A stretch of DNA of 64,000 nucleotides from Streptomyces huiliensis (GTDB taxonomy: Bacteria; Actinomycetota; Actinomycetes; Streptomycetales; Streptomycetaceae), in contig NZ_JAIQLH010000031.1 of the NCBI RefSeq assembly GCF_020037025.1, positions 1 to 64,000 on the forward strand. Reading direction: 5' to 3'. Positions 26,975 to 35,330 of the stretch are shown here, in pieces. The notes beneath the pieces were generated by a model. The model did not search any database. It saw only the letters and a program-made list of their open reading frames with translations, and was not told the DNA's origin. Within the stretch, counting starts at the first letter, position 1. Every line of letters begins with the position of its first letter. A program made the translations under genes and the position numbers.

Positions 26975-28183
26975 GTGGGGCGGAACGGCGGAGCCGTTGG
27001 TGACGTGGGCAGGGACGTCGCGGGGGGCGCCCGGGTGAGCAGACCCGGGGACGGGTCGCCGGGATTCCGTGGAGTGCCGGAGCTCAGCGGGATGTCCGGG
27101 CTCCGCGGGGTGTCCGGGCTTCGCAGGGCGGTGCCCGGGCTTCGCAGAGTGGTCGTCGCGACGGCCGTCGTCTGCGCCGCCGCGTCCGCCGGTGCCGCGT
27201 TCCCGCAGGCCGCCTGGGCCGACCCGACGCCGCCCCGGAAGAGCCTGGAGGAGGTCCACCAGGAGGTGGAGACCCTCTACCGCAAGGCCGAGTCGGCCAC
27301 GGACGCGTACAACGCGGCGGACGAGCAGACCCGGCTCCAGGAGAAGAACGTCGGCGACCTCACCAAGCAGGTGTCCGCCGCCGAGGAGCGGGTGCGCGAC
27401 CTCAAGGACCGCGTCGGCGAGCTCGCCCGCGTCCAGTACCGCACCGGCGGCCTGGCGCCGTCCACGCGGCTGTTCCTGGCCCGCTCGCCCGAGGAGTTCC
27501 TCGACGCGATCGACGGCACCCGTCGCGGGCAGGACGCCACCCGGCGGCTGCTGACCGAGACGGAATCGGCCAAGGCGGAGCTGGAGAAGTACGTCAAGGC
27601 CGCCGACGAGCGGTGGAAGCGGCTCAAGGCCGAGCGGAAGAAGAAGGACGAGGCCAAGAAGGAGATCGAGGCCCGCCTCGACGCCGCCAAGAAGCTGGAA
27701 TCGCGCCTGGAGGAGAAGGAGCGCGAGCGGCTGCGGCAGATCGAGGAGGAGAAGGCCCGCCAGGCGCAGCGGCAGTGGCTCTCCTCCGACGCCCTCAAGG
27801 GCGTCTCCCTGCACGACGCCGGCACGGCCACCGAGACCGGCCGCCGCGCGGTCGCGTTCGCCACCGCGCAGATCGGCAAGGACTACGTCTGGGGGGCCGT
27901 GGGCCCGGACACCTACGACTGCTCCGGCCTCACCTCGCGCGCCTGGGCGACGGCCGGGCGTGGGATACCGCGCACCTCGCAGGAGCAGTGGCGGCAGCTG
28001 CCCAAGGTCGACGTGAAGGACATGCGACCCGGCGACCTGATCATCTACTTCTCGGACGCCAGCCACGTCGCGATGTACGTCGGCGACGGGATGATGGTGC
28101 ACGCGCCGCGGCCCGGCCGGCAGGTGACGATGGCGGGGGCGGGCTCGATGCCGATCCTCGGGGTGGTCCGGCCGGGGGCGTGA
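26975..28183 (+). CDS. Secreted NlpC/P60 endopeptidase with a coiled-coil domain
   Basis: 402 residues. After a long positively charged leader comes a hydrophobic export core (VVVATAVVCAAASAG) ending near AWADP. Residues about 95-265 form a heptad-rich coiled coil (Glu/Lys/Arg), and the NlpC/P60 domain (about 285-400) has the nucleophile in YDCSGLT (near 315) and His in SHVAMYVGD. It should cut peptidoglycan stem peptides outside the cell; the coiled coil probably restrains or targets the enzyme, as in RipA-like hydrolases. The start at GTG 26975 was chosen for GGAGG six bases upstream; a GTG at 26876 is in frame. It diverges from pstS. Confidence 0.83.
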   Translation: MGRNGGAVGDVGRDVAGGARVSRPGDGSPGFRGVPELSGMSGLRGVSGLRRAVPGLRRVVVATAVVCAAASAGAAFPQAAWADPTPPRKSLEEVHQEVETLYRKAESATDAYNAADEQTRLQEKNVGDLTKQVSAAEERVRDLKDRVGELARVQYRTGGLAPSTRLFLARSPEEFLDAIDGTRRGQDATRRLLTETESAKAELEKYVKAADERWKRLKAERKKKDEAKKEIEARLDAAKKLESRLEEKERERLRQIEEEKARQAQRQWLSSDALKGVSLHDAGTATETGRRAVAFATAQIGKDYVWGAVGPDTYDCSGLTSRAWATAGRGIPRTSQEQWRQLPKVDVKDMRPGDLIIYFSDASHVAMYVGDGMMVHAPRPGRQVTMAGAGSMPILGVVRPGA

Positions 28184-28773
28184 GGCTTCCCGGGGTGGGG
28201 TGTGGGAGTGCGAGGGGGCGCGCGGGAGCGTCGGCAGACGGCGTGGGTGCGCCGGCTCCGTACCTCGGTACCTGTGCACTCCGGCGTGATCCCTGTGCAC
28301 TCCGGCGTGGCCCGTTCTGCTGTCGCGGGGGCCCGGGCGTGACCGCCGTCTCGTAATGGGCGTCACTTCCACCGTATGTGTTCCGCCTGTAACTCTGGTC
28401 ACGTAACGGCGATCACGTAACCTCCGTCACCTAACTCCCGCCGCACAAGCGGCAGCACGTGAGGCAGGCCACGTAACGCAGGTCACCCGGGCCATGGTTC
28501 GCGCCCCAGAGCGGGCGTCGTACGCGCTTCGGGGGAGCGCGTGGCCCGTTCTCGTACGTACGTGTGCGACGTGACGTTTCTCATGACGTTTTCCTCCCGG
28601 CCCGCCCCAAAAGCGGCGTTGGCGACGGCATATGACGGAGGCGGGTGGCTCCGTACCATTCCGTTCGCCCGCGGCCTGCCGCTACTGTCGCGTCGGGCGC
28701 CGCCGTCGTACGCGGCGCCGCCCTCGGGGGTGGGGCGCCTCCCGGCGGTCGCCGGGGGAGGAAGGAAACCGAC
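28184..28773. other. Long intergenic region before the receiver-phosphatase gene
   Basis: 590 bases without a convincing gene. It holds three tandem 14-bp units at 28399-28440 (see repeat) plus another CCACGTAAC at 28470, and two nearby TGACGTTT motifs around 28571-28590. A short rightward open frame (28541-28777) has no ribosome-binding site or recognised content and was not called. Confidence 0.5.
28399..28440. repeat. Three tandem 14-bp units with TCACGTAAC cores
   Basis: TCACGTAAC at 28399 and 28413 and TCACCTAAC at 28427, with a strict period of 14 bases. The regular spacing suggests binding sites for a regulator acting on the gene at 28774. Confidence 0.7.
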
Positions 28774-30018
28774 GTGATGCCCGTATCCGCACCCGGCCCG
28801 GTGGCGCCCGCCGCCGGACCGTCCGACGGAGGGCTGACCCTGCTGGTCATCGAGGACGACCCGGCGGGGTCGCTCTCCATGCCCGAGATGGCCGATATGA
28901 CCGTGGTGGCCGGCAAGCCGGTCCGCATTCGCACCGCGCGCAACCTCACCGAGGCGGAGCGGCTGCTCACCCACGACGTCCAGTGCATCCTCCTCGACCT
29001 CGCCCTGCCCGCCGCCGGGGAGGGCGCCGCCGGCGACCCCGACGCGCCCTGCGATGAGCTGGAGACCCTGCGCCGCGTGCTGCGGCTCGCCCCGCGCCAT
29101 GCCGTCCTCGCGCTGACCTCGGAGAACGACGCCGAGCGGGCCGCCGAGGCGGTCCGGGTCGGCGCGCAGGACTACCTCTTCCGCGACGAGCTGGACGGCC
29201 GCGTGCTCAGCCGCGCCATCCGCTACGCCGTCGAGCGCAAGCGCGCCGACCTGGCCCAGCACCAGCTCACCGAGTCGCGGCTGCGGGCCCAGGAGAACGC
29301 CCGGCTGGAGCGCGGCCTGCTGCCCAACCCGCTGCTGGCCGGTTCCGACCTGCGGTTCGCCGCCCGCTACCGGCCGGGCCGCAGCCGTGCCCTGCTCGGC
29401 GGCGACTTCTACGACACCGTCCGGACGCCCGACGGTACCGTCCACGCGATGATCGGCGACGTCTGCGGGCACGGCCCGGACGAGGCGGCGCTCGGCGTCG
29501 AACTGCGCATAGCCTGGCGGGCGTTGACCCTCGCGGGCATGCACGGCGCGGAACTGCTCGGCACCCTCCAGGAGGTCCTGGAGCACGAGCGCGCCGACGA
29601 GGAGATCTTCGCGACCCTCTGCACGCTGGACATCGCGTCCGACGGCCGCTCGGCCGCCCTCTTCCTGGCCGGCCACCCGGCCCCGCTCCTGGCCCGCCCC
29701 GGCGAGCCGCCCTGCCTGCTGCCGCAGGACGACGGCGGTCCGGCCCTCGGCCTGCTGCCGCGGGCGCGCTGGCCGCGGCTGGAGGTGGGGCTCGGTGACG
29801 CCTGGAGCCTCCTGATGTACACGGACGGGCTGATAGAGGGCCGCGTCGGCGAGGGCGCGCGGCGGCTGGGGCAGGAGGGGATGATCGAGATGATCGCCCG
29901 TCAGATTAAGGAGGGACTGTCGGGCGAGGAGCTGCTGGACGCGGCGGTCACCGAGGTCAGGGCCCTGAACGGCGAGGAACTGACGGACGATCTGGCCGTG
30001 CTGCTGCTCGACCGCTGA
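28774..30018 (+). CDS. Response regulator with SpoIIE/RsbU-type PP2C phosphatase output
   Basis: 414 residues. A receiver domain (about 20-150) has the acidic pair in LLVIEDDP and the phosphoacceptor in CILLDLALP; the usual conserved lysine is replaced (QDYLFRDEL). A PP2C phosphatase domain (about 190-412) has metal-binding LGGDFYD, GDVCGHGPD and MYTDGLIE. Such proteins dephosphorylate anti-anti-sigma factors and so release stress sigma factors. No kinase, anti-sigma or antagonist gene is adjacent. GTG start at 28774, AAGGA seven bases before it. Confidence 0.87.
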   Translation: MMPVSAPGPVAPAAGPSDGGLTLLVIEDDPAGSLSMPEMADMTVVAGKPVRIRTARNLTEAERLLTHDVQCILLDLALPAAGEGAAGDPDAPCDELETLRRVLRLAPRHAVLALTSENDAERAAEAVRVGAQDYLFRDELDGRVLSRAIRYAVERKRADLAQHQLTESRLRAQENARLERGLLPNPLLAGSDLRFAARYRPGRSRALLGGDFYDTVRTPDGTVHAMIGDVCGHGPDEAALGVELRIAWRALTLAGMHGAELLGTLQEVLEHERADEEIFATLCTLDIASDGRSAALFLAGHPAPLLARPGEPPCLLPQDDGGPALGLLPRARWPRLEVGLGDAWSLLMYTDGLIEGRVGEGARRLGQEGMIEMIARQIKEGLSGEELLDAAVTEVRALNGEELTDDLAVLLLDR

Positions 30019-30031
30019 CCCCTGCCGCGGC

Positions 30032-30370
30032 TCAGCGTCCGCCGTTGTACGGCCCGTACGGTCCGTCGGAGCTGGAGCCGCGGCGGCGCGGGCCGCGGCC
30101 GGAGACCTGCTTCAGCGCCGGGCGTACGTCGACGAAGTAGACGATCGTGGCCACCAGGCCCAGGATCGGCAGGAAGCCCCAGACGCCCAGGAACAGGTCC
30201 ACGGCGACGGTGAGGCCGAGGATGATCAGCCAGAAGCCCTTGTTCTGCTTGGCGGCGGCCCGGTAGGCGTCATCGCGGTGGATCGCCGCGTTCAGGAAGG
30301 CGGCCACGGCGAAGACCAGCAGGCCCAGGGACACAAAGGCCCAGATCGTGTTGAAGCCCTGCACCAGCAT
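30032..30370 (-). CDS. DUF2516 family membrane protein
   Basis: 112 residues with three membrane helices (about 10-30, 46-66, 68-86) and a basic, Gly/Ser-rich tail. It matches the small actinobacterial DUF2516 family, found next to hbhA-like genes. Function unknown. Third gene of the XRE / HbhA-like / DUF2516 set, 192 bases from the middle gene. Confidence 0.8.
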   Translation of the reverse strand: MLVQGFNTIWAFVSLGLLVFAVAAFLNAAIHRDDAYRAAAKQNKGFWLIILGLTVAVDLFLGVWGFLPILGLVATIVYFVDVRPALKQVSGRGPRRRGSSSDGPYGPYNGGR

Positions 30371-30562
30371 TGCCGCCCACCTCTTGTCCGTCCGTGCGAC
30401 TTGTCCGTCCGTCTGCCGTGTACGGTCCGCCCGCGCTGCCCACCGTACTCGGGGAACGGCCGGAAGGCGGGGGAGGTGCCCGGATCCGTTTCCGGCGTCG
30501 ATCCGCGCGGGCCGGTACGCCCCGCCGCGGCGCGTACCGGCTCCTGGTGTGAGGCGCGTGCC

Positions 30563-31186
30563 TTACGCGTCCGAGGTGGCGCCGGCGCTGTCGGACTTCT
30601 TGGCGGTGGTGCGGCGGGTGCCGCTCTTGCGGGCGGCGGGCTTGGCGTCGTCCTCGGCCTCGTCCTTGACGCCGTCCTTGGCCTCGGTCTTCTCGGCCTT
30701 GCCGCTCTTCTCGGCCTTTTCTTCGGCCTGTGCCTCGGCCTTCTCCTCGGGCTTGTCGGACGGCTCGGTGGCCACCGGGATCTCGGCGACCTCGGCGGGC
30801 TCCTCGCCGCGCCAGACGCGGACGGCCTCCCGGCCGCGCTCGGCCAGCTTCTCGAAGGTCTCGCCGCCCCGGGCGGCCAGCCCGACCGCCTGTCCGACGC
30901 CCTGGAGCGCCAGGTCCTGCGCGGTCTGCCCGAGCTTCTTCAGGTCGCCGTCGAGGGACCCGACGAGCTCGCCGACCTTGGCCGTGACCTGCGCCTGGGC
31001 GTCCTTGGCCTGCTTGCTCACCCGGCCGCCCAGCTCCTTCGGGTCGGTCTTCCGCAGCTGCTCCAGCCGCCCGGGAGCCTCGGCGACCACCTGCCCGAGC
31101 TTCTCGGCGGCGAGGTCGGCGGCGCCGGCCGCGGCATAGGCCGTGTCGGTGGCCGCCTTGCGGATGTCCTGGGTGGTGATGGCCAT
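30563..31186 (-). CDS. HbhA-like (heparin-binding haemagglutinin-type) helical protein
   Basis: 207 residues. A long amphipathic helical region (1-125) is followed by a low-complexity Glu/Lys/Ala tail ending in a Lys/Arg/Thr-rich stretch, the layout of mycobacterial HbhA, which has a coiled coil and a lysine-rich C-terminal tail. HbhA binds heparan sulphate and lipid bodies in mycobacteria; in a saprophyte a lipid- or polymer-binding or cell-architecture role is more likely. The gene order regulator-HbhA-DUF2516 equals Rv0474-Rv0475-Rv0476 (from memory). Confidence 0.75.
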   Translation of the reverse strand: MAITTQDIRKAATDTAYAAAGAADLAAEKLGQVVAEAPGRLEQLRKTDPKELGGRVSKQAKDAQAQVTAKVGELVGSLDGDLKKLGQTAQDLALQGVGQAVGLAARGGETFEKLAERGREAVRVWRGEEPAEVAEIPVATEPSDKPEEKAEAQAEEKAEKSGKAEKTEAKDGVKDEAEDDAKPAARKSGTRRTTAKKSDSAGATSDA

Positions 31187-31229
31187 GCGATGGGTCTCCC
31201 GTCTCGCGATTCGGCCGCCCCGGAAGGGG

Positions 31230-31607
31230 TCAGCCGGAGGGCTTGCTGTCGTCGTCCTTCGTCGGCCCGTTCTCCCTGCGGAACGAGTCGTAGATGTCCA
31301 GCAGGACCTGCTTCTGCCGCTCGGTGATCGAGGGGTCGGCGAGGATCACGCTGCGCACCTCCGCCTCCTCCCGGGCCCGCTCGTCGAGGATCCCGGCCTG
31401 CACGTACAGCGTCTCCGCCGAGATCCGCAGCGCCTTCGCCAGCTGCTGCAGGATCTCCGCGCTCGGCTTGCGCAGGCCGCGCTCGATCTGACTGAGGTAG
31501 GGGTTGGACACGCCCGCCGCGTCGGCGAGCTGACGCAGCGTCAGCTGCGCGTTGCGCCGCTGCTCGCGCAGGTACTCGCCGAGGTTGCCGACGTTGAGCG
31601 ATGCCAT
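31230..31607 (-). CDS. XRE-family regulator of the HbhA-like locus (Rv0474-like)
   Basis: 125 residues. N-terminal helix-turn-helix (about 9-66: LGEYLREQRRNAQLTL then SNPYLSQIERG) and a helical C-terminal region. First of three leftward genes with the HbhA-like and DUF2516 proteins. A perfect inverted repeat lies 31 bases before the ATG, and the end of the Tn7-like element begins only 78 bases before it, so the element has replaced whatever once lay further upstream. ATG at 31607 chosen; an ATG 18 bases earlier is in frame. Confidence 0.85.
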   Translation of the reverse strand: MASLNVGNLGEYLREQRRNAQLTLRQLADAAGVSNPYLSQIERGLRKPSAEILQQLAKALRISAETLYVQAGILDERAREEAEVRSVILADPSITERQKQVLLDIYDSFRRENGPTKDDDSKPSG

Positions 31608-31637
31608 GCGTCGATGCTGCCCCATGCTGCTAACTTT

Positions 31638-31655
31638 TGCAAGCGAATGCTTGCA
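31638..31655 (-). promoter_or_regulatory. Inverted repeat, probable autoregulatory operator
   Basis: TGCAAGC-GAAT-GCTTGCA, a perfect 7-bp dyad with a four-base spacer, AT-richer than its surroundings and close to the start of the XRE gene. Small XRE repressors usually bind such dyads in their own promoters. Confidence 0.65.
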
Positions 31656-31684
31656 GGAGTGGGGGTCGTCCCGGTCGCGCCCCC

Positions 31685-31755
31685 TGAGCCTGAGCACGAT
31701 AGGTGTCGTATTTGCAGGACATCTGTCGTCCCACCATTGCCGGTCAGCTGTCTAC
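31685..31755 (+). repeat. Left transposon end with transposase-binding repeats
   Basis: The terminal 18-bp repeat is followed by GCAGGACATCTGTCGTCC (31714-31731) and a weaker copy GCCGGTCAGCTGTCTACC (31738-31755, 13 of 18). Spaced, same-direction repeats near an end are typical TnsB-binding sites. Confidence 0.75.
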
Positions 31756-32073
31756 CTTGATCTTCTTGCACCGTACGCCGGTCAGGCCGCTCAGCTTGCC
31801 TGTGAGGAAGGCTTCGTAGGCGGCGTGGTCGCCGACGGCGACGCGAAGGAAGTAGTCGGGGCGGCCGTACATGCATCGGCACTCGATGACCTCGTCGAAG
31901 GCGGCCACGGCGGACTCGAACTCCTCGAAGCTCTTGCGGTCCTGGGAGTAGATCTCGACGTCGATTAGGCCCTCGAGGCCGCGACCGAGGGCTTCCGGGT
32001 CGAGGACGCCTGCCTGCGCCGGCTCAAACGCCTGGAAGAGGCCGGCGTCATCGCTGGGTACCGGGCTCGTTGA
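31744..32073 (-). pseudogene. Lrp/AsnC regulator, scrambled by a local inversion
   Basis: On the minus strand 32007-31744 reads VLDPEALGRGLEGLIDVEI onward to KIKVDS and a stop, the ligand-binding (RAM) half of an Lrp/AsnC regulator. On the plus strand 32002-32073 reads EDACLRRLKRLEEAGVIAGY then RAR and a stop, the recognition helix and hinge that should come just before it. The two pieces meet head to head at GTCGAGGAC/GTCCTCGAC, so a short inversion has flipped the DNA-binding part. No start codon or full helix-turn-helix remains. Confidence 0.7.
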
Positions 32074-32325
32074 GGGTTCTGCGCGCCGAGTGAACCGTTG
32101 CCTAGGCGCCTGACGGAAGCGTCGACCAAGGCCACTGCGTGTACGAACGGGGACCGCAGTGGGCTGTCCGCGTCCTCGATTTCCTGCAGCTGTCCGGCCT
32201 CTGTGATGTCCGGCAGTCTCGGAGATCTCCGGGCAGATGAGCTGATGTCACAGTCATCTCCGGGTACGTCGCTGTGACTGTGTCCACGGTCGTCGTGGCG
32301 GGTAGGCGTAGTTCCGGAGGCATGG

Positions 32326-32655
32326 ATGGATGCGTGTGAGGTGTCGGCGGAGGACGTCGATCTGGAGTACGTAAACGCAGGCGGGGTCCGTGGGCGCGAG
32401 GCGCCGGAGTGTCTGTGGTCGGTCCGGTTCGAGTCGGTACGGCCCGAGCGCCGGTTGCCGGCTTTCCGAGGGCAGGGCAACCGGTACGGCTGGTGCTGGT
32501 CAGCGACGTGTGGCGGGCATGTGGGCTACGAGTCGTGACTGGACCGCGATCGCCTGATGCTGCTCGACTGCGACCCGCTGGTGACAAGCATGTCCTCACA
32601 GCTGTTCCGGCTGTCCTGTGCCGACGGCCACCGACTGTCAGTGGCGCGTGCTTCT
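32326..32655 (+). pseudogene. Relic of a TnsA-like transposon endonuclease
   Basis: The frame reads RFESVRPERRLPAFRGQ, then WWSAT-like WCWSAT, HVGYES, a TGA at 32536, then LDRDRLMLLDCDP and QLFRLSC. This matches the N-terminal part of the actinobacterial TnsA-like family (typically SATTGRHVGYESWLERD), with TGG changed to TGA. It then loses similarity and its frame runs straight into the Cap5 gene. It differs from the intact TnsA at 58938, so it comes from another element or an older insertion. Confidence 0.6.
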
Positions 32656-32703
32656 CTGTATGCACTTCGGTCTTCGATGGGAAGATGCGCGAGAAGAGGG
32701 CAT

Positions 32704-33855
32704 ATGGCCATCTCTGACACTGAACGCTTGAAGGCTTGGGCCCGAGCCGGGGGACGGTGCGAGTTCTGCGGCAACTACCTGCTCGAAGGCAAGCTCACCT
32801 ACAAGGACTTCACCCTCGGGGAACTGGCCCACATCGTGGGCCGTGACGTAGCACCTGGCTCCCCACGGGGCATGGACCCGCTCCCGGAAGACAAGCGCGA
32901 CCTCGCTGACAACCTGATGCTTCTGTGTCGAGGTGAACACAACGAGATCGACCGCAAGGGGTCACTCAACCTCATGACGGTGGAGCGCTTGCGAACGATC
33001 AAGCGCGAGCGCGAGGCATGGATTCGGCGCATGACTGGCCTCAGCCCCCAAAACGGAACCGCGGTGATCCGGTTGATCGGGCCGGTGCGGGGCTACGAGG
33101 TTGAGCTCACCAAGCCGACGGCCGCCGAGGCGGTGATCCGCTCAGAAGGGCGGTTCCCCGATTTCCCATTGAGCCTGCACGGCGACGGCTGCGAGATCGA
33201 CCTCCGTAACGTGATCGGAGAGGAGGAGTCCGAGCCGGCCTACTGGGAACAGTGCAAGCGGCACATCGATCGGATTCTTGAACGTCGGCTCGCCGAAGCA
33301 CTGCGCGAGGACGCCGTGCAACACGTCAGCGCCTTCGGCTTCGCGCGTCTGCCGTTGCTCGTCTACTTCGGCTCGCGCCTCGACGACACCTTTGCCGTCA
33401 CTATCTACCAACGGCACCGCAGTACAGAAGCCTGGAACTGGCCCGACAACCCGGCACCCAGCACGAGCTTCACCACCACCTCACCGCAGAACCCCCCGCA
33501 GGAGGCCGAGGAGGGAGTCCTGGTACTCAACATCTCCGGCTCAATCCAGGCTGACGAACTTCCCGAGAATCTCCAGGAACTACCACGCTGGGTGATCAAC
33601 CCCGCTGACACGGTGCCCTCCGTCGATGTAATCGACTCACTGGAAACGCTGAGCGAATTCACAAACTCGCTGCGCTCAATGCTCTCCAGCATGGAAGCCC
33701 AGCACAAGCACATGCGAATCCTGCACATTCTAGCCGCAGCCCCGGTTTCGGCAGCCGTGGCGTTGGGACGGGTTCACGACTCTCATGTGCACCCGAAGAT
33801 GGCCATCTACGACCGAACCTACGGGCGCTACACAGTCGCGCTGGAGATTTCATGA
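32704..33855 (+). CDS. cap5: CBASS effector Cap5: HNH nuclease fused to SAVED sensor
   Basis: 383 residues. The HNH domain (1-90) has Cys19/Cys22 and a second zinc pair near Cys75/His79, the catalytic histidine in ELAHIVG (43) and DNLMLLC. The SAVED domain (about 170-383) includes VLVLNISGSI and the C-terminal LHILAAAPVSAAVALG. Cap5 proteins are dormant DNases that degrade DNA when SAVED binds a cyclic nucleotide made by the partner CD-NTase. The partner overlaps the stop by four bases (ATGA). Start at ATG 32704 (AGAGGG upstream); the open frame further upstream belongs to the TnsA relic. Confidence 0.88.
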   Translation: MAISDTERLKAWARAGGRCEFCGNYLLEGKLTYKDFTLGELAHIVGRDVAPGSPRGMDPLPEDKRDLADNLMLLCRGEHNEIDRKGSLNLMTVERLRTIKREREAWIRRMTGLSPQNGTAVIRLIGPVRGYEVELTKPTAAEAVIRSEGRFPDFPLSLHGDGCEIDLRNVIGEEESEPAYWEQCKRHIDRILERRLAEALREDAVQHVSAFGFARLPLLVYFGSRLDDTFAVTIYQRHRSTEAWNWPDNPAPSTSFTTTSPQNPPQEAEEGVLVLNISGSIQADELPENLQELPRWVINPADTVPSVDVIDSLETLSEFTNSLRSMLSSMEAQHKHMRILHILAAAPVSAAVALGRVHDSHVHPKMAIYDRTYGRYTVALEIS

Positions 33856-35186
33856 AACTGCTGGCTTACTTCAGCGCATTCCTTACGGACACTGTAAATC
33901 TAAACCAGACGCGCCTAGATCAACTCGACGATCGCGTGGCCGCAATTACGTCAACTCTGAAGGCTGACAGTCAGATCGGCAGCCTCTACAGGACGCACAT
34001 TCCGCAGGGGTCATGGGCTCACCGCACAATCATCAGGCCATTCAACAATCACGAGTTTGACGCAGACTTCCTCCTACATCTGGATGAGGTGGAGGACTGG
34101 AAGTCAAAAGACTACTTGAGGGAGGTCCGGGCCGCGTTCAAGCGATCCGCCACCTACAAGTCGAAGGTAACCAAGAAGAACCGGTGCTGCCGCATCGTCT
34201 ACGCAGGCGACTGCCACGTCGACGTGGTGCCCTACATCACTCTGGCGGACGGCCGCGAGGTTATCGTCAACTACGCCGAGAATGATTTCGAAGATACCAA
34301 CCCTCAGGGATTTACGGATTGCATGAAGGAGAAGGATAGCCTGGCCAACGGCCAACTGCGGCGCGTCATCCGGCTGATGAAGTACGTCCGAGACTACAAG
34401 CAGACCTTCAGCGTACCGTCCGTAATTCTCACGACTCTGCTTGGCGAACGAATCCAAACCTGGCACGAAGCTACGCGCTACAGCGACACTCCCACAGCTC
34501 TAAAGGTAATTCTGGCCGATCTGAGCGCTTGGCTAGACCTGCACCCGCTCATGCCGAACCTCGCCGACCCAAGCTGTCCGGAGACAACGTTCAACCACCG
34601 CTGGAACCAGGAGCAATACGAGAACTTCCGAAAGAAGATCAAGCTGTATAGCTCATGGGCAACCGAGGCATATGACGAGGAGGGCAAAGCGCTGAGCCTT
34701 GCAGCATGGCAGCGCGTCTTTGGCGACTCGTTCCAGCAACCGAGCTCGGCTCAGAAGTCTCTGACGGCATCCTCGGATATTCAACCGACCCGCGAAGCTC
34801 GTGCCCCGCACGAGCAGTACATCGAAGAGTTTGGCTTCAGCTGGCGAGGAGGGTACAAAGTACGGATCAACGCTCAGGTTCTCCCGAAGAGTGGTTTTCG
34901 GAACGGCCCCCTACGCCGTCTCCGTCGAGTGAGCGTCTTTCAGAGCCTGCGCTTCACAATCACCACCGATGTTCCAGAGCCGTACGACCTCTATTGGAAG
35001 GTCAGGAATCGCGGCCCCGAAGCCGCTGCGCGCGATCAACTCCGAGGCGCGATCATTCTCGATGAAGACCGAAGCAGAACCCGCGAAGAGTCAACATCTT
35101 GGAAAGGACAACACTATGTGGAGGTCTACATCGTCAAAAACGGCCGTGTCCTAGCCACTGATCATCACGACGTCATCATCAGCTGA
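33852..35186 (+). CDS. CBASS CD-NTase (cGAS/DncV-like nucleotidyltransferase) with C-terminal sensor domain
   Basis: 444 residues. The nucleotidyltransferase core has the GS motif (53-54 in PQGSWAHRT), the metal aspartates Asp70 and Asp72 (EFDADFLLHL) and the third Asp124 (CHVDVVPYI). The C-terminal 120 residues (from FGFSWRGGYKVRINAQV) look like the adenylyl/guanylyl-cyclase-and-SMODS sensor domain (AGS-C). It should make a cyclic oligonucleotide on phage infection and activate Cap5. GC content falls clearly below the core genes, a sign of transfer. No Cap2/Cap3 genes are present, so this is a minimal two-gene CBASS. Confidence 0.88.
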   Translation: MKLLAYFSAFLTDTVNLNQTRLDQLDDRVAAITSTLKADSQIGSLYRTHIPQGSWAHRTIIRPFNNHEFDADFLLHLDEVEDWKSKDYLREVRAAFKRSATYKSKVTKKNRCCRIVYAGDCHVDVVPYITLADGREVIVNYAENDFEDTNPQGFTDCMKEKDSLANGQLRRVIRLMKYVRDYKQTFSVPSVILTTLLGERIQTWHEATRYSDTPTALKVILADLSAWLDLHPLMPNLADPSCPETTFNHRWNQEQYENFRKKIKLYSSWATEAYDEEGKALSLAAWQRVFGDSFQQPSSAQKSLTASSDIQPTREARAPHEQYIEEFGFSWRGGYKVRINAQVLPKSGFRNGPLRRLRRVSVFQSLRFTITTDVPEPYDLYWKVRNRGPEAAARDQLRGAIILDEDRSRTREESTSWKGQHYVEVYIVKNGRVLATDHHDVIIS

Positions 35187-35330
35187 GCTCAGGCGCCCGC
35201 CGGACCCGGCACTGCGCTGGCGTCCATCAGCAGGCATCGGGTTTGCGCCCCGCCGGAGCTGCCGAACACACGGCCCGGAAGGGAACATTCGTACGCGACG
35301 CGTGACCCGTGCGCGGGACGTGCGGGATGC

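Noticed and set aside
28541..28777. Small gene before the receiver-phosphatase
   Set aside because: No ribosome-binding site and low-complexity Pro/Arg content; it ends across the ribosome-binding site and start of the next gene.
31965..32480. Minus-strand open frame over the scrambled Lrp region
   Set aside because: Covers the inverted segment and has no similarity I can recognise.
32557..32703. Longer Cap5 starting at 32557
   Set aside because: The added residues belong to the TnsA relic; the HNH domain begins right after the ATG at 32704.
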